This document shows, piece after piece, positions 1 through 5,035 of a DNA stretch of 6,037 bases. A program made the position numbers and the translations under genes. How positions within the stretch are numbered: the first letter of the stretch is position 1; every line of letters begins with the position of its first letter. The notes beneath the pieces are model-generated. The model did not search any database, was not told the DNA's origin, and saw only the letters and a program-made list of their open reading frames with translations. Source of the DNA: Acidobacteriota bacterium (lineage in GTDB: Bacteria; Acidobacteriota; HRBIN11); the NCBI GenBank assembly GCA_025061865.1, contig JANXAA010000141.1, positions 1 to 6,037 of the forward strand, written 5' to 3'.

Positions 1-574
1 TGCGTTCGTACAGGACGGGGGAGACAGGGCCGGCCGTGCCGTTGCCGGCGTCCACGACGACTCGGACCCGCCGAGAGCCCATATGCAGGTGGTCCCGTAC
101 GTGCTGGACATACCGGCCGGTGATGTCCGACTCAGTCCGGAGCGTCCCCGGGCCTGCACGAAGGAAATCCTCCGATTCCATCAATCGGTAGACTTCCTGG
201 ATCTGGGGACCGTACAGGGTGTCTTTCCCGGAACAAAGCTTGAAACCGTTGAATTCGGGTGGATTATGACTGGCCGTGATTTGAACGCCACCCTGGACAG
301 GTAAGACAAACAGCGAGAAGTACAGGAGCGGCGTCGGCACGACGCCGACGTCGACGACGTCACACCCGGTATCCATGAGGCCCCGGGCCAACGCCTGAAA
401 GAGGGCTTCCGAACTGTGGCGACAGTCCCGCCCGACGGCCAAGACGTGCCGCATGCGACGGCGCATGTAGGTCCCGAAGGCCCGGCCCAAGGCATAAGCA
501 AAGCCCTCGTCGATGTCCGACCCGACGACGCCTCGGATGTCGTATTCCCGGAAAATCAGGGGATTCCACTTCAT
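1..574 (-). CDS. Phosphomannomutase/phosphoglucomutase (alpha-D-phosphohexomutase family), N-terminal part, runs off left edge
   Basis: This cytoplasmic enzyme interconverts hexose 1- and 6-phosphates (mannose and/or glucose) and feeds nucleotide-sugar and surface-polysaccharide synthesis. The reverse strand reads 191 codons without a stop. Domain 1 opens with FREYDIRG (residues 8-15), followed by VGRDCRHSS (47-55). The catalytic phosphoserine loop ITASHNPPEFNGFK (99-112) puts the phosphorylated serine at residue 102, close to Ser108 of Pseudomonas AlgC. Domain 2 begins with VVVDAGNGTAG (172-182). The metal-binding DGDxDR and sugar-binding GEMSGH motifs of the full protein (about 450 residues) lie beyond the edge. 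ATG at 574 is chosen because family members start only a few residues before this FREYDIRG motif, although no good Shine-Dalgarno precedes it. An in-frame ATG at 694 would add 40 residues unlike the family. The gene follows the lipoprotein gene on the same strand. The family is clear; mannose versus glucose (or glucosamine) specificity cannot be decided from this part. Confidence 0.93.
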   Translation of the reverse strand, partial: MKWNPLIFREYDIRGVVGSDIDEGFAYALGRAFGTYMRRRMRHVLAVGRDCRHSSEALFQALARGLMDTGCDVVDVGVVPTPLLYFSLFVLPVQGGVQITASHNPPEFNGFKLCSGKDTLYGPQIQEVYRLMESEDFLRAGPGTLRTESDITGRYVQHVRDHLHMGSRRVRVVVDAGNGTAGPVSPVLYER

Positions 575-718
575 GGCGGCCGTCCCATGAGGAATTCCGG
601 AGTACACGATGCAGGATGCAAGATGGAATTCGATGCTAGGTTTCAGGAGTCGGGGAGTCAGGGAAAAGTCTGATCCCTCAACTCTAATGCTCATAATAGT
701 CGGCGCCGTGACGGACGG
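575..718. other. Intergenic spacer between lipoprotein and phosphohexomutase genes
   Basis: This 144-bp spacer separates two minus-strand genes. It contains the heptad repeat at 599-626, the CCTGACTC-like direct repeat at 644-663 and a small palindrome CGGCGCCG near 701-708. There is no convincing terminator with a T-run and no convincing sigma-70 promoter, so whether the two genes share a transcript is undecided. The phosphohexomutase frame stays open leftward from an ATG at 694 across the whole repeat, but that extension (beginning MSIRVEGSDF) is not family-like, so I treat the stretch as non-coding. Confidence 0.5.
599..626 (-). repeat. Degenerate heptad tandem repeat (copy 1), upstream of the phosphohexomutase gene
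   Basis: Read on the minus strand, four consecutive 7-bp units are CCATCTT, GCATCCT, GCATCGT and GTACTCC, ending 24 bp before the phosphohexomutase start. The same unit family occurs at 1987-2028, oriented the same way relative to its own downstream gene. On the minus strand a second short repetition, CCTGACTC then CCCGACTC, lies about 25 bp upstream (plus-strand 644-663). The repetition is directly visible; function is unknown. Confidence 0.55.
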
Positions 719-1705
719 CTACGGCTGGACGGCGGCCTCCGCCTCCAGCCGTCGGCGGACCCGCTCGAGGGCCTCTCGGACCCGCCGGTCGTCGCCGCCC
801 GAGCGCGCCGCCCGGGTGAACCACGTCAGGGCTTGCTGCAGGTCCCCGGTCGCCTCCGCACAGACACCCAAGTTATACAGGACTGGGACAGCCGAGGGGA
901 CCCGCTCGTAAGCGCGCCGCCAGGATTCACAGGCCCGGTCGAGCCGTCCATCCCGAGCCCATCGGACGCCCTCCTTCAAGAGACCCTGAGCCACCGGGTC
1001 CAGGACGGCCTCCTCGTCGGTCATGAGGGGGATCCGCACGACGGCATAGCGGGGAGCTACGTCGGTCAAGAATTCATCAAGAGCCCGCTGCCGAGCCATC
1101 CGCAAGAGCTCGCCCGGTGTCGGAAGGGTTTCCCGTCGGTCTGGACAGGCCCGTCGGGCAGCCGTTCCCTGGATGTCCCGGCTGTAGACGACCTGACCTG
1201 TAGCGACGTCGATCAGACGAGGGATGAAGACAAACGTCGCCTTCCGCTCGATGCAATAAACCGGGAAGGACTCATAGCGGACACACTTCTTCTCCTCCCA
1301 CTGGACGCACTCCCGACGCTGTTCCGTATACGACTGGTCGTCCACGTCCGCAACGGTCACGGCTCCCGTGTAAAGGCCCTCGACGCCGAAACGCCGGGCC
1401 CACCGGGCTAATTCCCCAGGGTCACTGGGTAACTGGGCTGGGAGGCTTTCTGGGGCCCGGACCGAAAAGTAGGGACGTCCCTCGACCCAAAGGTCCTTCA
1501 AGCGGGTCTCAATCTCAGCGGCCAGTGCGTAGCCCTCGGGGCCGGCTATGGGCAGGACGGCCACGTTCCGGTATCGGACGGCCTCGAGATATCGGGCCGG
1601 CAAGAGGGCTTGCGTCGTTACGGCCGGCCCGGTACATCCGACGAGGCCCAGCAGACTGATGACACCGCCGATAGTCCGCCATGACTGGTGCCCGTATACG
1701 GCCAT
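719..1705 (-). CDS. Lipoprotein with CsgG/LpoB-like N-terminal region and C-terminal TPR
   Basis: This is a 328-residue predicted lipoprotein. The N-terminus has a hydrophobic stretch (residues 12-22) ending in the lipobox LVGC, with the lipidated cysteine at 24 and Thr at +2, which allows outer-membrane sorting in Gram-negatives. Residues about 45-180 have the look of CsgG/LpoB-type alpha/beta domains: RNVAVLPI (46-53), a helix, then LYTGAVTVADV (111-121), and the strand pair FVFIPRLIDVATGQVVYSR (158-176). That assignment is by pattern only. An insert carries cysteines 133, 141 and 151, with a further one at 187. Residues about 236-302 form one to two TPR-like helical repeats, for example LYNLGVCAEATGDLQQALTW (276-295). 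The ATG at 1705 is the only start giving a full signal peptide; its ribosome site is weak (GGGG about 8 bases upstream). The specific role is unknown; an envelope assembly or accessory lipoprotein is a reasonable inference. Confidence 0.8.
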   Translation of the reverse strand: MAVYGHQSWRTIGGVISLLGLVGCTGPAVTTQALLPARYLEAVRYRNVAVLPIAGPEGYALAAEIETRLKDLWVEGRPYFSVRAPESLPAQLPSDPGELARWARRFGVEGLYTGAVTVADVDDQSYTEQRRECVQWEEKKCVRYESFPVYCIERKATFVFIPRLIDVATGQVVYSRDIQGTAARRACPDRRETLPTPGELLRMARQRALDEFLTDVAPRYAVVRIPLMTDEEAVLDPVAQGLLKEGVRWARDGRLDRACESWRRAYERVPSAVPVLYNLGVCAEATGDLQQALTWFTRAARSGGDDRRVREALERVRRRLEAEAAVQP

Positions 1706-1720
1706 CGGAGGTCCCCATTG

Positions 1721-1749
1721 ATATAATAATTTTTAATTAGTATTTGACA
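1721..1749 (-). promoter_or_regulatory. Candidate sigma-70-like promoter of the lipoprotein gene
   Basis: In an otherwise GC-rich window, bases 1718-1748 are almost entirely A/T. On the minus strand, TGTCAA (1749-1744) can serve as a -35-like hexamer and TTATAT (1726-1721) as a -10, with a 17-bp spacer. The start codon follows 15 bp later, which implies a very short leader. The matches are imperfect and the call rests mainly on base composition and position. Confidence 0.35.
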
Positions 1750-1986
1750 CCGGGCAAAGGAGACGACAGCCCCCAAGCCTGATGGGATACCCGCCTCTCC
1801 GAAAGTCCAACCAGGTCCCACGACGGGTCTGGGGTTTATGACTAGCATACAGGGCGACTGTCCAAGATCCAAACGGCTTGGGAACGGAGGATCGACGCCG
1901 GCGTTCAGTCCCGAGCGGAGAGCGTCGGGTCGCAAAAGCCCCCCGGACACCTGACACTGCACGCCCCTGGACCGGGACCTCACCTT

Positions 1987-2028
1987 GCATCCTGTATCTT
2001 GCATCTTGTATCCTACATTTCCTATCCA
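1987..2028 (+). repeat. Degenerate heptad tandem repeat (copy 2), upstream of the flavin-reductase-like gene
   Basis: Six 7-bp units follow in register: GCATCCT, GTATCTT, GCATCTT, GTATCCT, ACATTTC and CTATCCA. The first four fit a consensus of G(C/T)ATC(C/T)T; the last two are decayed. The unit matches the repeat at 599-626 read on the opposite strand. Both arrays point toward the start of the next gene (82 bp away here) and both are preceded by short CCxGACxC-like repeats. It is neither CRISPR (units too short, no spacers) nor a coding repeat. Confidence 0.6.
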
Positions 2029-2036
2029 TCGGCTCA

Positions 2037-2051
2037 AGAAGGAATCCTTCT
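2037..2051. promoter_or_regulatory. Inverted repeat AGAAGGA-A-TCCTTCT in the flavin-reductase leader
   Basis: A perfect 7+1+7 inverted repeat is centred at 2044, 58 bp upstream of the start codon at 2110. It could be an operator for a dimeric regulator, or an RNA hairpin (6 bp with a 3-base loop). A second small hairpin, CCCTC-CAA-GAGGG, follows at 2060-2072. No regulator gene is nearby, so function is only inferred. Confidence 0.35.
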
Positions 2052-2109
2052 GTACCGTCCCCTCCAAGAGGGCGTCTCCTTTATCCTCATTTCTCCGAGG
2101 GTGTCTACC

Positions 2110-2592
2110 ATGGACGTGGAAGCCAAGAAGCGAGCTCTCCGCATGATCACGTATGGCCTGTACGTCGTGACGGCGGCCGACGGCGACGAGGTCGCCGCCG
2201 GCACGGTCAACTGGCTGTCTCAGGCGTCTTTCGACCCCCCGTTAGTAATGGTCGGCATTAAGGTCGGTAGTCGTCTCCACGCCCTGATCGAGCGCACGGG
2301 CGCTTTCGCTGTCAACGTCTTAGCGGCCGACCAGAAGGCTATCGCGCAGGACTTCTTTCGTACCACGAAGGTAGAGGACGGTCGGCTCTCGGGCCATCCC
2401 GTCGAGCCGGGTCCCGCGACGGGCGCCCCCTTGCTGGTGGAGCTCCCGGCCTGGTGGGAGGCTCGAGTCGTCGACAAGGTCGCCCGCGGGGATCACACGG
2501 TCTATGTCGCCGAGGTCGTCGAGGCGGGCGTGCGCCGTCCGGATGCCCAGCCCCTCGTCATGTGGGACACGGGCTGGTACTACGGGGGATGA
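2110..2592 (+). CDS. Flavin reductase-like domain protein (FMN-binding split barrel)
   Basis: This 160-residue protein is of the flavin reductase-like family (DIM6/NTAB, HpaC-like split barrel), which binds FMN and usually uses NAD(P)H to supply reduced flavin. The hallmark core is visible: AGTVNWLSQASFDPPLVMVG (residues 30-49), then GSRLHALIERTGAFAVNVL (53-71) and the helix AADQKAIAQDFF (72-83). The C-terminal half has GDHTVYVAEVVEAG (127-140) and ends with MWDTGWYYGG, as in family members with the (R/W)YY terminal strand. Length is typical for a single-domain member. ATG 2110 is preferred over in-frame upstream starts because the family begins here and the upstream frame would translate the heptad repeat; GAGGG at 2098-2102 is a modest ribosome site. 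It lies upstream of, and codirectional with, the FMN reductase gene, so the two may share flavin-redox chemistry. The physiological substrate is unknown. Confidence 0.88.
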   Translation: MDVEAKKRALRMITYGLYVVTAADGDEVAAGTVNWLSQASFDPPLVMVGIKVGSRLHALIERTGAFAVNVLAADQKAIAQDFFRTTKVEDGRLSGHPVEPGPATGAPLLVELPAWWEARVVDKVARGDHTVYVAEVVEAGVRRPDAQPLVMWDTGWYYGG

Positions 2593-2616
2593 CGAGACGG
2601 GCCATCCCCGAGCTGA

Positions 2617-2681
2617 TCGACCCATACATAGAGGCCTCGAGGACCTAAGTCGAATGACGGACGCATGGGTCGACTGCCTCT
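2617..2681 (+). promoter_or_regulatory. Crossing inverted repeats (pseudoknot-like) in the spacer before the FMN reductase gene
   Basis: TCGACCCAT (2617-2625) is perfectly complementary to ATGGGTCGA (2665-2673). In addition, AGAGGC (2630-2635), inside that loop, is complementary to GCCTCT (2676-2681), outside it. The order A-B-A'-B' is that of a pseudoknot. It is followed by CGTTTTC and lies 50 bp before the start codon at 2731. It could be a leader RNA structure, a weak terminator for the preceding gene, or chance; stability was not calculated. Confidence 0.3.
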
Positions 2682-2717
2682 CGTTTTCATCGCTTGAACC
2701 ATATCGTCATAGGCCGT

Positions 2718-2723
2718 AGGAGG
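2718..2723 (+). promoter_or_regulatory. Strong Shine-Dalgarno AGGAGG of the FMN reductase gene
   Basis: A full AGGAGG sits 7 bases before ATG 2731 and fixes the start of this gene. It is the best ribosome-binding site in the window together with GGAGG (4972-4968, minus strand) of the DUF1028 gene. Confidence 0.85.
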
Positions 2724-2730
2724 CATCGCT

Positions 2731-3294
2731 ATGGAGACCGTACGTGTCCTTGGCTGGGCCGGGAGCCTGCGTCGGGGTTCATACAACCGGGCCCTGCTTC
2801 GAGCCGCCCAAGAACTATTGCCGGACGGGATGACCCTGGAAGTCTTCGACTTACGGGACATCCCGCTCTATGACATGGACGTCGAACAGCAAGGCCTTCC
2901 CCCGCCCGTGGCGGCCCTCAAGACGGCCCTTCGGCAGTCCGATGCCCTGCTGATCGCCACCCCTGAACACAACTGGTCCGTCCCGGGTGTCCTCAAGAAT
3001 GCCATCGACTGGGCGTCCCGACCCCCGGGGGACAACTCCTTTCAGGGCAAGCCCATCGCCCTCATGGGGGCGTCGACGGGCCTGTATGGGACGGTCCGGG
3101 CACAACTCCACCTGCGGCAAGTCTTAGCGTCGTTGGACGCCTACGTCCTGAATCGACCGCAGGTCCTTGTCGCCCGCGCCCAAGAGAAGTTCGATGCCGA
3201 GGGTCGCTTGATCGATGAGCCGACCCGGGCGCTTGTCCAAAACCTGCTGATCGCCTTACGGGACTGGACACTTCGGCTTCAGAGGAACCCCTGA
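2731..3294 (+). CDS. NAD(P)H-dependent FMN reductase family protein (flavodoxin-like; ChrR/SsuE/azoreductase type)
   Basis: This 187-residue cytoplasmic flavoprotein of the NADPH-dependent FMN reductase family has a flavodoxin-like fold. Members reduce FMN, quinones, azo dyes or chromate with NAD(P)H. The FMN phosphate-binding loop GSLRRGSYNRAL is at residues 11-22. The signature TPEHNWSVPGVLKNAIDWAS (77-96) matches the family's PEYN-x-S-x-PG-x-LKNAIDW-x-S; the usual Tyr is His80 here. MGASTGLYGTVRAQ (112-125) is the second flavin-contacting loop. Length is normal for the family and the start is fixed by AGGAGG at 2718-2723. It follows the flavin-reductase-like gene with a 138-bp spacer and precedes a broken exported-protein gene by 39 bp. 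The substrate cannot be named from sequence, so a specific symbol such as chrR, ssuE or azr is not justified. Confidence 0.92.
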   Translation: METVRVLGWAGSLRRGSYNRALLRAAQELLPDGMTLEVFDLRDIPLYDMDVEQQGLPPPVAALKTALRQSDALLIATPEHNWSVPGVLKNAIDWASRPPGDNSFQGKPIALMGASTGLYGTVRAQLHLRQVLASLDAYVLNRPQVLVARAQEKFDAEGRLIDEPTRALVQNLLIALRDWTLRLQRNP

Positions 3295-3307
3295 AGGCCG
3301 ACCGTAA

Positions 3308-3326
3308 TTCTCCCCTTAAAGGAGAA
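3308..3326 (+). promoter_or_regulatory. Small inverted repeat covering the ribosome site of the broken exported-protein gene
   Basis: TTCTCC (3308-3313) pairs with GGAGAA (3321-3326) around a 7-base loop. The right arm contains most of the AAAGGAG ribosome site (3318-3324) used for ATG 3334, so the hairpin could hide it. It could equally be part of the end of the upstream transcript. The stem is only 6 bp. Confidence 0.25.
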
Positions 3327-3333
3327 GCATTTC

Positions 3334-3925
3334 ATGCAAGGGATGAAGACAATCCTCGTTGAGCCTTGCCGCCCTAGCCCTGTTAAGGTCCGTTCAGAGC
3401 CAATCGCCTGGGGACCTCCGTTTCTTCCAAGAATATCGAGCCCTCCGAGCCTCCTTAGAGGCTTTCTGGCAACGGACGCCTCTCCTGCTGAATAACGTAC
3501 GGTTCGTGCAAGGGGCTGAGAACAGATTTGGTATCTATGAACCCCGTCCCAGGGCCGCCTTCCAAGCCGGGGAACCGATTTACCTGCACCTGGAGCCCAT
3601 CGGATACACACTCCAGAAGAATCCGGCCGGTTTTACGAGTTTGGCTTCACGGCCGATTTCGTCGTCAAAGACACTACCGGCAAGGCCCTGGGCGGTCAGA
3701 CTGGATTCGCAGACCTGAGCTTTCAGTCCTGGAACTTCAACACGGAAATCGCCCTGACCTTCACTTATCAGTTTTCGGGTCTCAAGAAGGGTTCTTACAA
3801 GGTCGTCACCGTAGTCAAAGACAAGTTCTCTGGCAAGCAGGCGACCACCGAAAAGGAATTCACCATCCTGGGCGGACACCCGTTACGAACTTCCGACGGA
3901 GTTACCCGAAACAACCCTGCCCTAG
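3334..3925 (+). pseudogene. Exported protein of unknown function, reading frame broken by two or three frameshifts
   Basis: AAAGGAG (3318-3324) lies 9 bases before ATG 3334, which begins MQGMKTIL. That frame then stops at 3493-3495. From about 3353 to 3630 the protein-like reading is in the next frame: a hydrophobic SLAALALL completing a signal peptide, then FGIYEPRPRAAFQAGEPIYL and LEPIGYTLQKNPAG. At the TTTT run (3631-3634) the sense returns to the first frame with FYEFGFTADFVVKD, GFADLSFQSWNFNTE and SGLKKGSYKVVTVVKDKFSG. Near 3868-3872 (a GGG run) a third shift may occur, giving ADTRYELPTELPETTLP and a stop at 3923-3925; without it the frame runs to 4080, antisense to the next gene. Repaired, it would be about 195 residues: a signal peptide plus a beta-rich, Ig-like domain. 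From memory it resembles unnamed bacterial exported proteins with a YxPRxxxxFKPGEP...LEPxGY pattern, but I recognise no named family. Either a recent pseudogene or sequence/assembly errors. Confidence 0.7.
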
Positions 3926-3947
3926 GGCGGTGTTCCGCTGCTCGTCT

Positions 3948-4961
3948 TCACCGGCCGGCGATAGCCTGCCGGACTTGCGCCCAGACATGGGGGTCGATCT
4001 GGAATACGCCTGTACCGAGCATCCGTTCCCACAGGGTTCGGTACTGGGGCTCGCGGGCGACCAGGTCCTTCAGGAGCTGAATACCCGACTCGACGCGGCC
4101 ATGCTCGATAAGGCGAACGGCGTGCCAGAAGCGCCATTCGGTCTTTTCCGGTGCCAGTGCAAGGGCCTGCTCAAAAGCCCGTTGGGCCCCTTCGATATCG
4201 CCCTGCGCCATCCGGCGACCGGCTTCAAACCAAAAAAGCTGGATGCCCTGCCAGATCCGATATAACCGGCGAAGCTCTGAGACGGGCTGGGGGTGGTCAT
4301 CGACCCGCAGGTCCAAGACGACATTTCGCCAATCGGGCCCTTCCGGCCGGACCCGGACGATTTTCATGGCCGCCGACTGACGACACCGGAGGTCCCCGCC
4401 CTCGGCCTCGGCCGCCTCGAGGGCCGCCAGGAACCGCTCGGCCAGGGGCCCCTTCGTGCGCTCAAAGGCATCCCCCATCGCCTGCCACACCCGGTCATTC
4501 GCTAGAAGGTTCCCTTGGGCGGAGTACTCAGGTCCCGTTCGATGACCGGCCGCCGGGGTCGCCCGTTTGCCCGTGTGGACGGCGATGCGGCCCTCGGTGT
4601 CGACGACGGCGACCTGCCGCAATTCCCGGTCATTGTCAGCTCCCAAGAGGGCTTCGAGGGCCTGCGGGGCTGTCTTGCCGCCCCGCAGGAGAGCCAGGCT
4701 CAGAGGCCCGTACGAGACGTCGACGTAGGCTTGGGTCGCCACGGCACCGACACCCGGCTCCACCCAGATGACCGTCGGGCCGACGACGAAATAGCAGGAT
4801 TGGACAGCTACACCCATCTCATTGGCCGCCTTGTCGATGGCCACGATGGAATAGGTCGCTACGGGCTCAGCCCATCCCCCGGCGGGGGCGCTTCGGGCCA
4901 GAGCTGACAGGAGAAGTCCCCCGAGGGTTAGAAGGAGTTTCCGACCGCGCGTGTGATGCAT
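3948..4961 (-). CDS. Secreted DUF1028 protein (Ntn-hydrolase-like) with C-terminal TPR-like region
   Basis: This 337-residue protein has an Arg/Lys-rich start (R5, R7, K8), a hydrophobic core at 9-21 and a likely signal-peptidase site around residues 22-31, so it should be periplasmic. The body is a DUF1028 domain, placed in the Ntn-hydrolase superfamily. It starts at ATYSIVAIDKAANEMGVAVQS (35-55, Thr36 at the position where the domain normally begins), then GVGAVATQAYVDVSYGP (70-86), AGHRTGPEYSAQGNLLAN (138-155), GGDLRCRQSAA (188-198) and LDLRVDDHPQPVSELRRL (216-233). Residues about 242-305 form two TPR-like repeats, where some relatives carry a peptidoglycan-binding domain instead. The start has GGAGG (4972-4968) six bases upstream. 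Its reaction is unknown; hydrolysis of an amide or peptide substrate in the envelope is an inference from the fold. It lies downstream of the outer-membrane barrel gene, 74 bp away, and converges on the broken gene. Confidence 0.9.
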   Translation of the reverse strand: MHHTRGRKLLLTLGGLLLSALARSAPAGGWAEPVATYSIVAIDKAANEMGVAVQSCYFVVGPTVIWVEPGVGAVATQAYVDVSYGPLSLALLRGGKTAPQALEALLGADNDRELRQVAVVDTEGRIAVHTGKRATPAAGHRTGPEYSAQGNLLANDRVWQAMGDAFERTKGPLAERFLAALEAAEAEGGDLRCRQSAAMKIVRVRPEGPDWRNVVLDLRVDDHPQPVSELRRLYRIWQGIQLFWFEAGRRMAQGDIEGAQRAFEQALALAPEKTEWRFWHAVRLIEHGRVESGIQLLKDLVAREPQYRTLWERMLGTGVFQIDPHVWAQVRQAIAGR

Positions 4962-4988
4962 GCTCGTCCTCCGGGCAGGCGAGGATTC

Positions 4989-5018
4989 AGACGGGCGGGT
5001 AGTAAAGCCCGCCCGTCT
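4989..5018 (-). terminator. Strong GC-rich hairpin between barrel gene and DUF1028 gene
   Basis: AGACGGGCGGG (4989-4999) and CCCGCCCGTCT (5008-5018) form a perfect 11-bp stem with an 8-base loop, 17 bp past the stop of the minus-strand barrel gene. An alternative outer pairing, TTCAGA (4986-4991) with TCTGAA (5020-5025), competes for the base of the stem. There is no T-run after the stem on either strand, so it may be an inefficient terminator, a transcript-stabilising hairpin, or a control point before the DUF1028 gene, whose GGAGG lies 17 bp beyond. Confidence 0.6.
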
Positions 5019-5035
5019 ATCTGAAGGATTGGGGT

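Larger units (their letters stand above)
1706..2109. other. Divergent intergenic region (404 bp) between lipoprotein and flavin-reductase-like genes
   Basis: No credible protein is encoded on either strand here; the open frames read through repeats and have no family-like content. From left to right it holds the AT-rich promoter island (1718-1748), a 10-bp perfect palindrome ACGCCGGCGT (1895-1904), a short inverted repeat CCCGA/TCGGG (1910-1914 with 1925-1929), short CCGGACA/CCTGACA repeats (about 1944-1957), the heptad repeat (1987-2028), and two small hairpins (2037-2051 and 2060-2072) just upstream of the flavin-reductase-like gene. No clear plus-strand promoter was found: a TTGACA at 1744-1749 has no matching -10. 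Confidence 0.6.

Noticed and set aside
575..694. In-frame ATG at 694 extending the phosphohexomutase by 40 residues
   Set aside because: The extra sequence is not like the family N-terminus, crosses the heptad repeat and has no ribosome site; ATG 574 places FREYDIRG at residue 8, as expected.
833..1411. 192-codon plus-strand open frame opposite the lipoprotein
   Set aside because: Low-complexity antisense shadow; the minus strand has a lipobox, domain pattern and TPR.
1744..1772. Plus-strand promoter using the perfect TTGACA at 1744-1749
   Set aside because: The bases 16-18 bp downstream are GC-rich with no -10-like hexamer.
1987..2028. CRISPR array
   Set aside because: Units are 7 bp without spacers, and no cas genes are present.
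1618..2067. Minus-strand open frames in the intergenic region (up to 149 codons)
   Set aside because: They read the heptad repeat as protein (MQDARYRMQ-type sequence) and run into the lipoprotein start in another frame; no family-like content.
1999..2109. Upstream in-frame start (TTG 1999) for the flavin-reductase-like protein
   Set aside because: It would translate the heptad repeat and both leader hairpins; the family core begins right after ATG 2110, which has its own GAGGG.
2593..2730. FMN riboswitch in the spacer before the FMN reductase
   Set aside because: At 138 bp it is near a plausible size, but I do not see the conserved RFN-element motifs; only the crossing inverted repeats are evident.
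3926..3947. Bidirectional terminator between the convergent broken gene and DUF1028 gene
   Set aside because: The 22-bp gap holds no stem-loop with a T-run; only a CCGGCCGG palindrome lies nearby, inside the DUF1028 coding end.
4151..4771. 206-codon plus-strand open frame opposite the DUF1028 gene
   Set aside because: Pro/Arg/Gly-rich antisense shadow of a well-supported gene in GC-rich DNA, without a ribosome site or domain.
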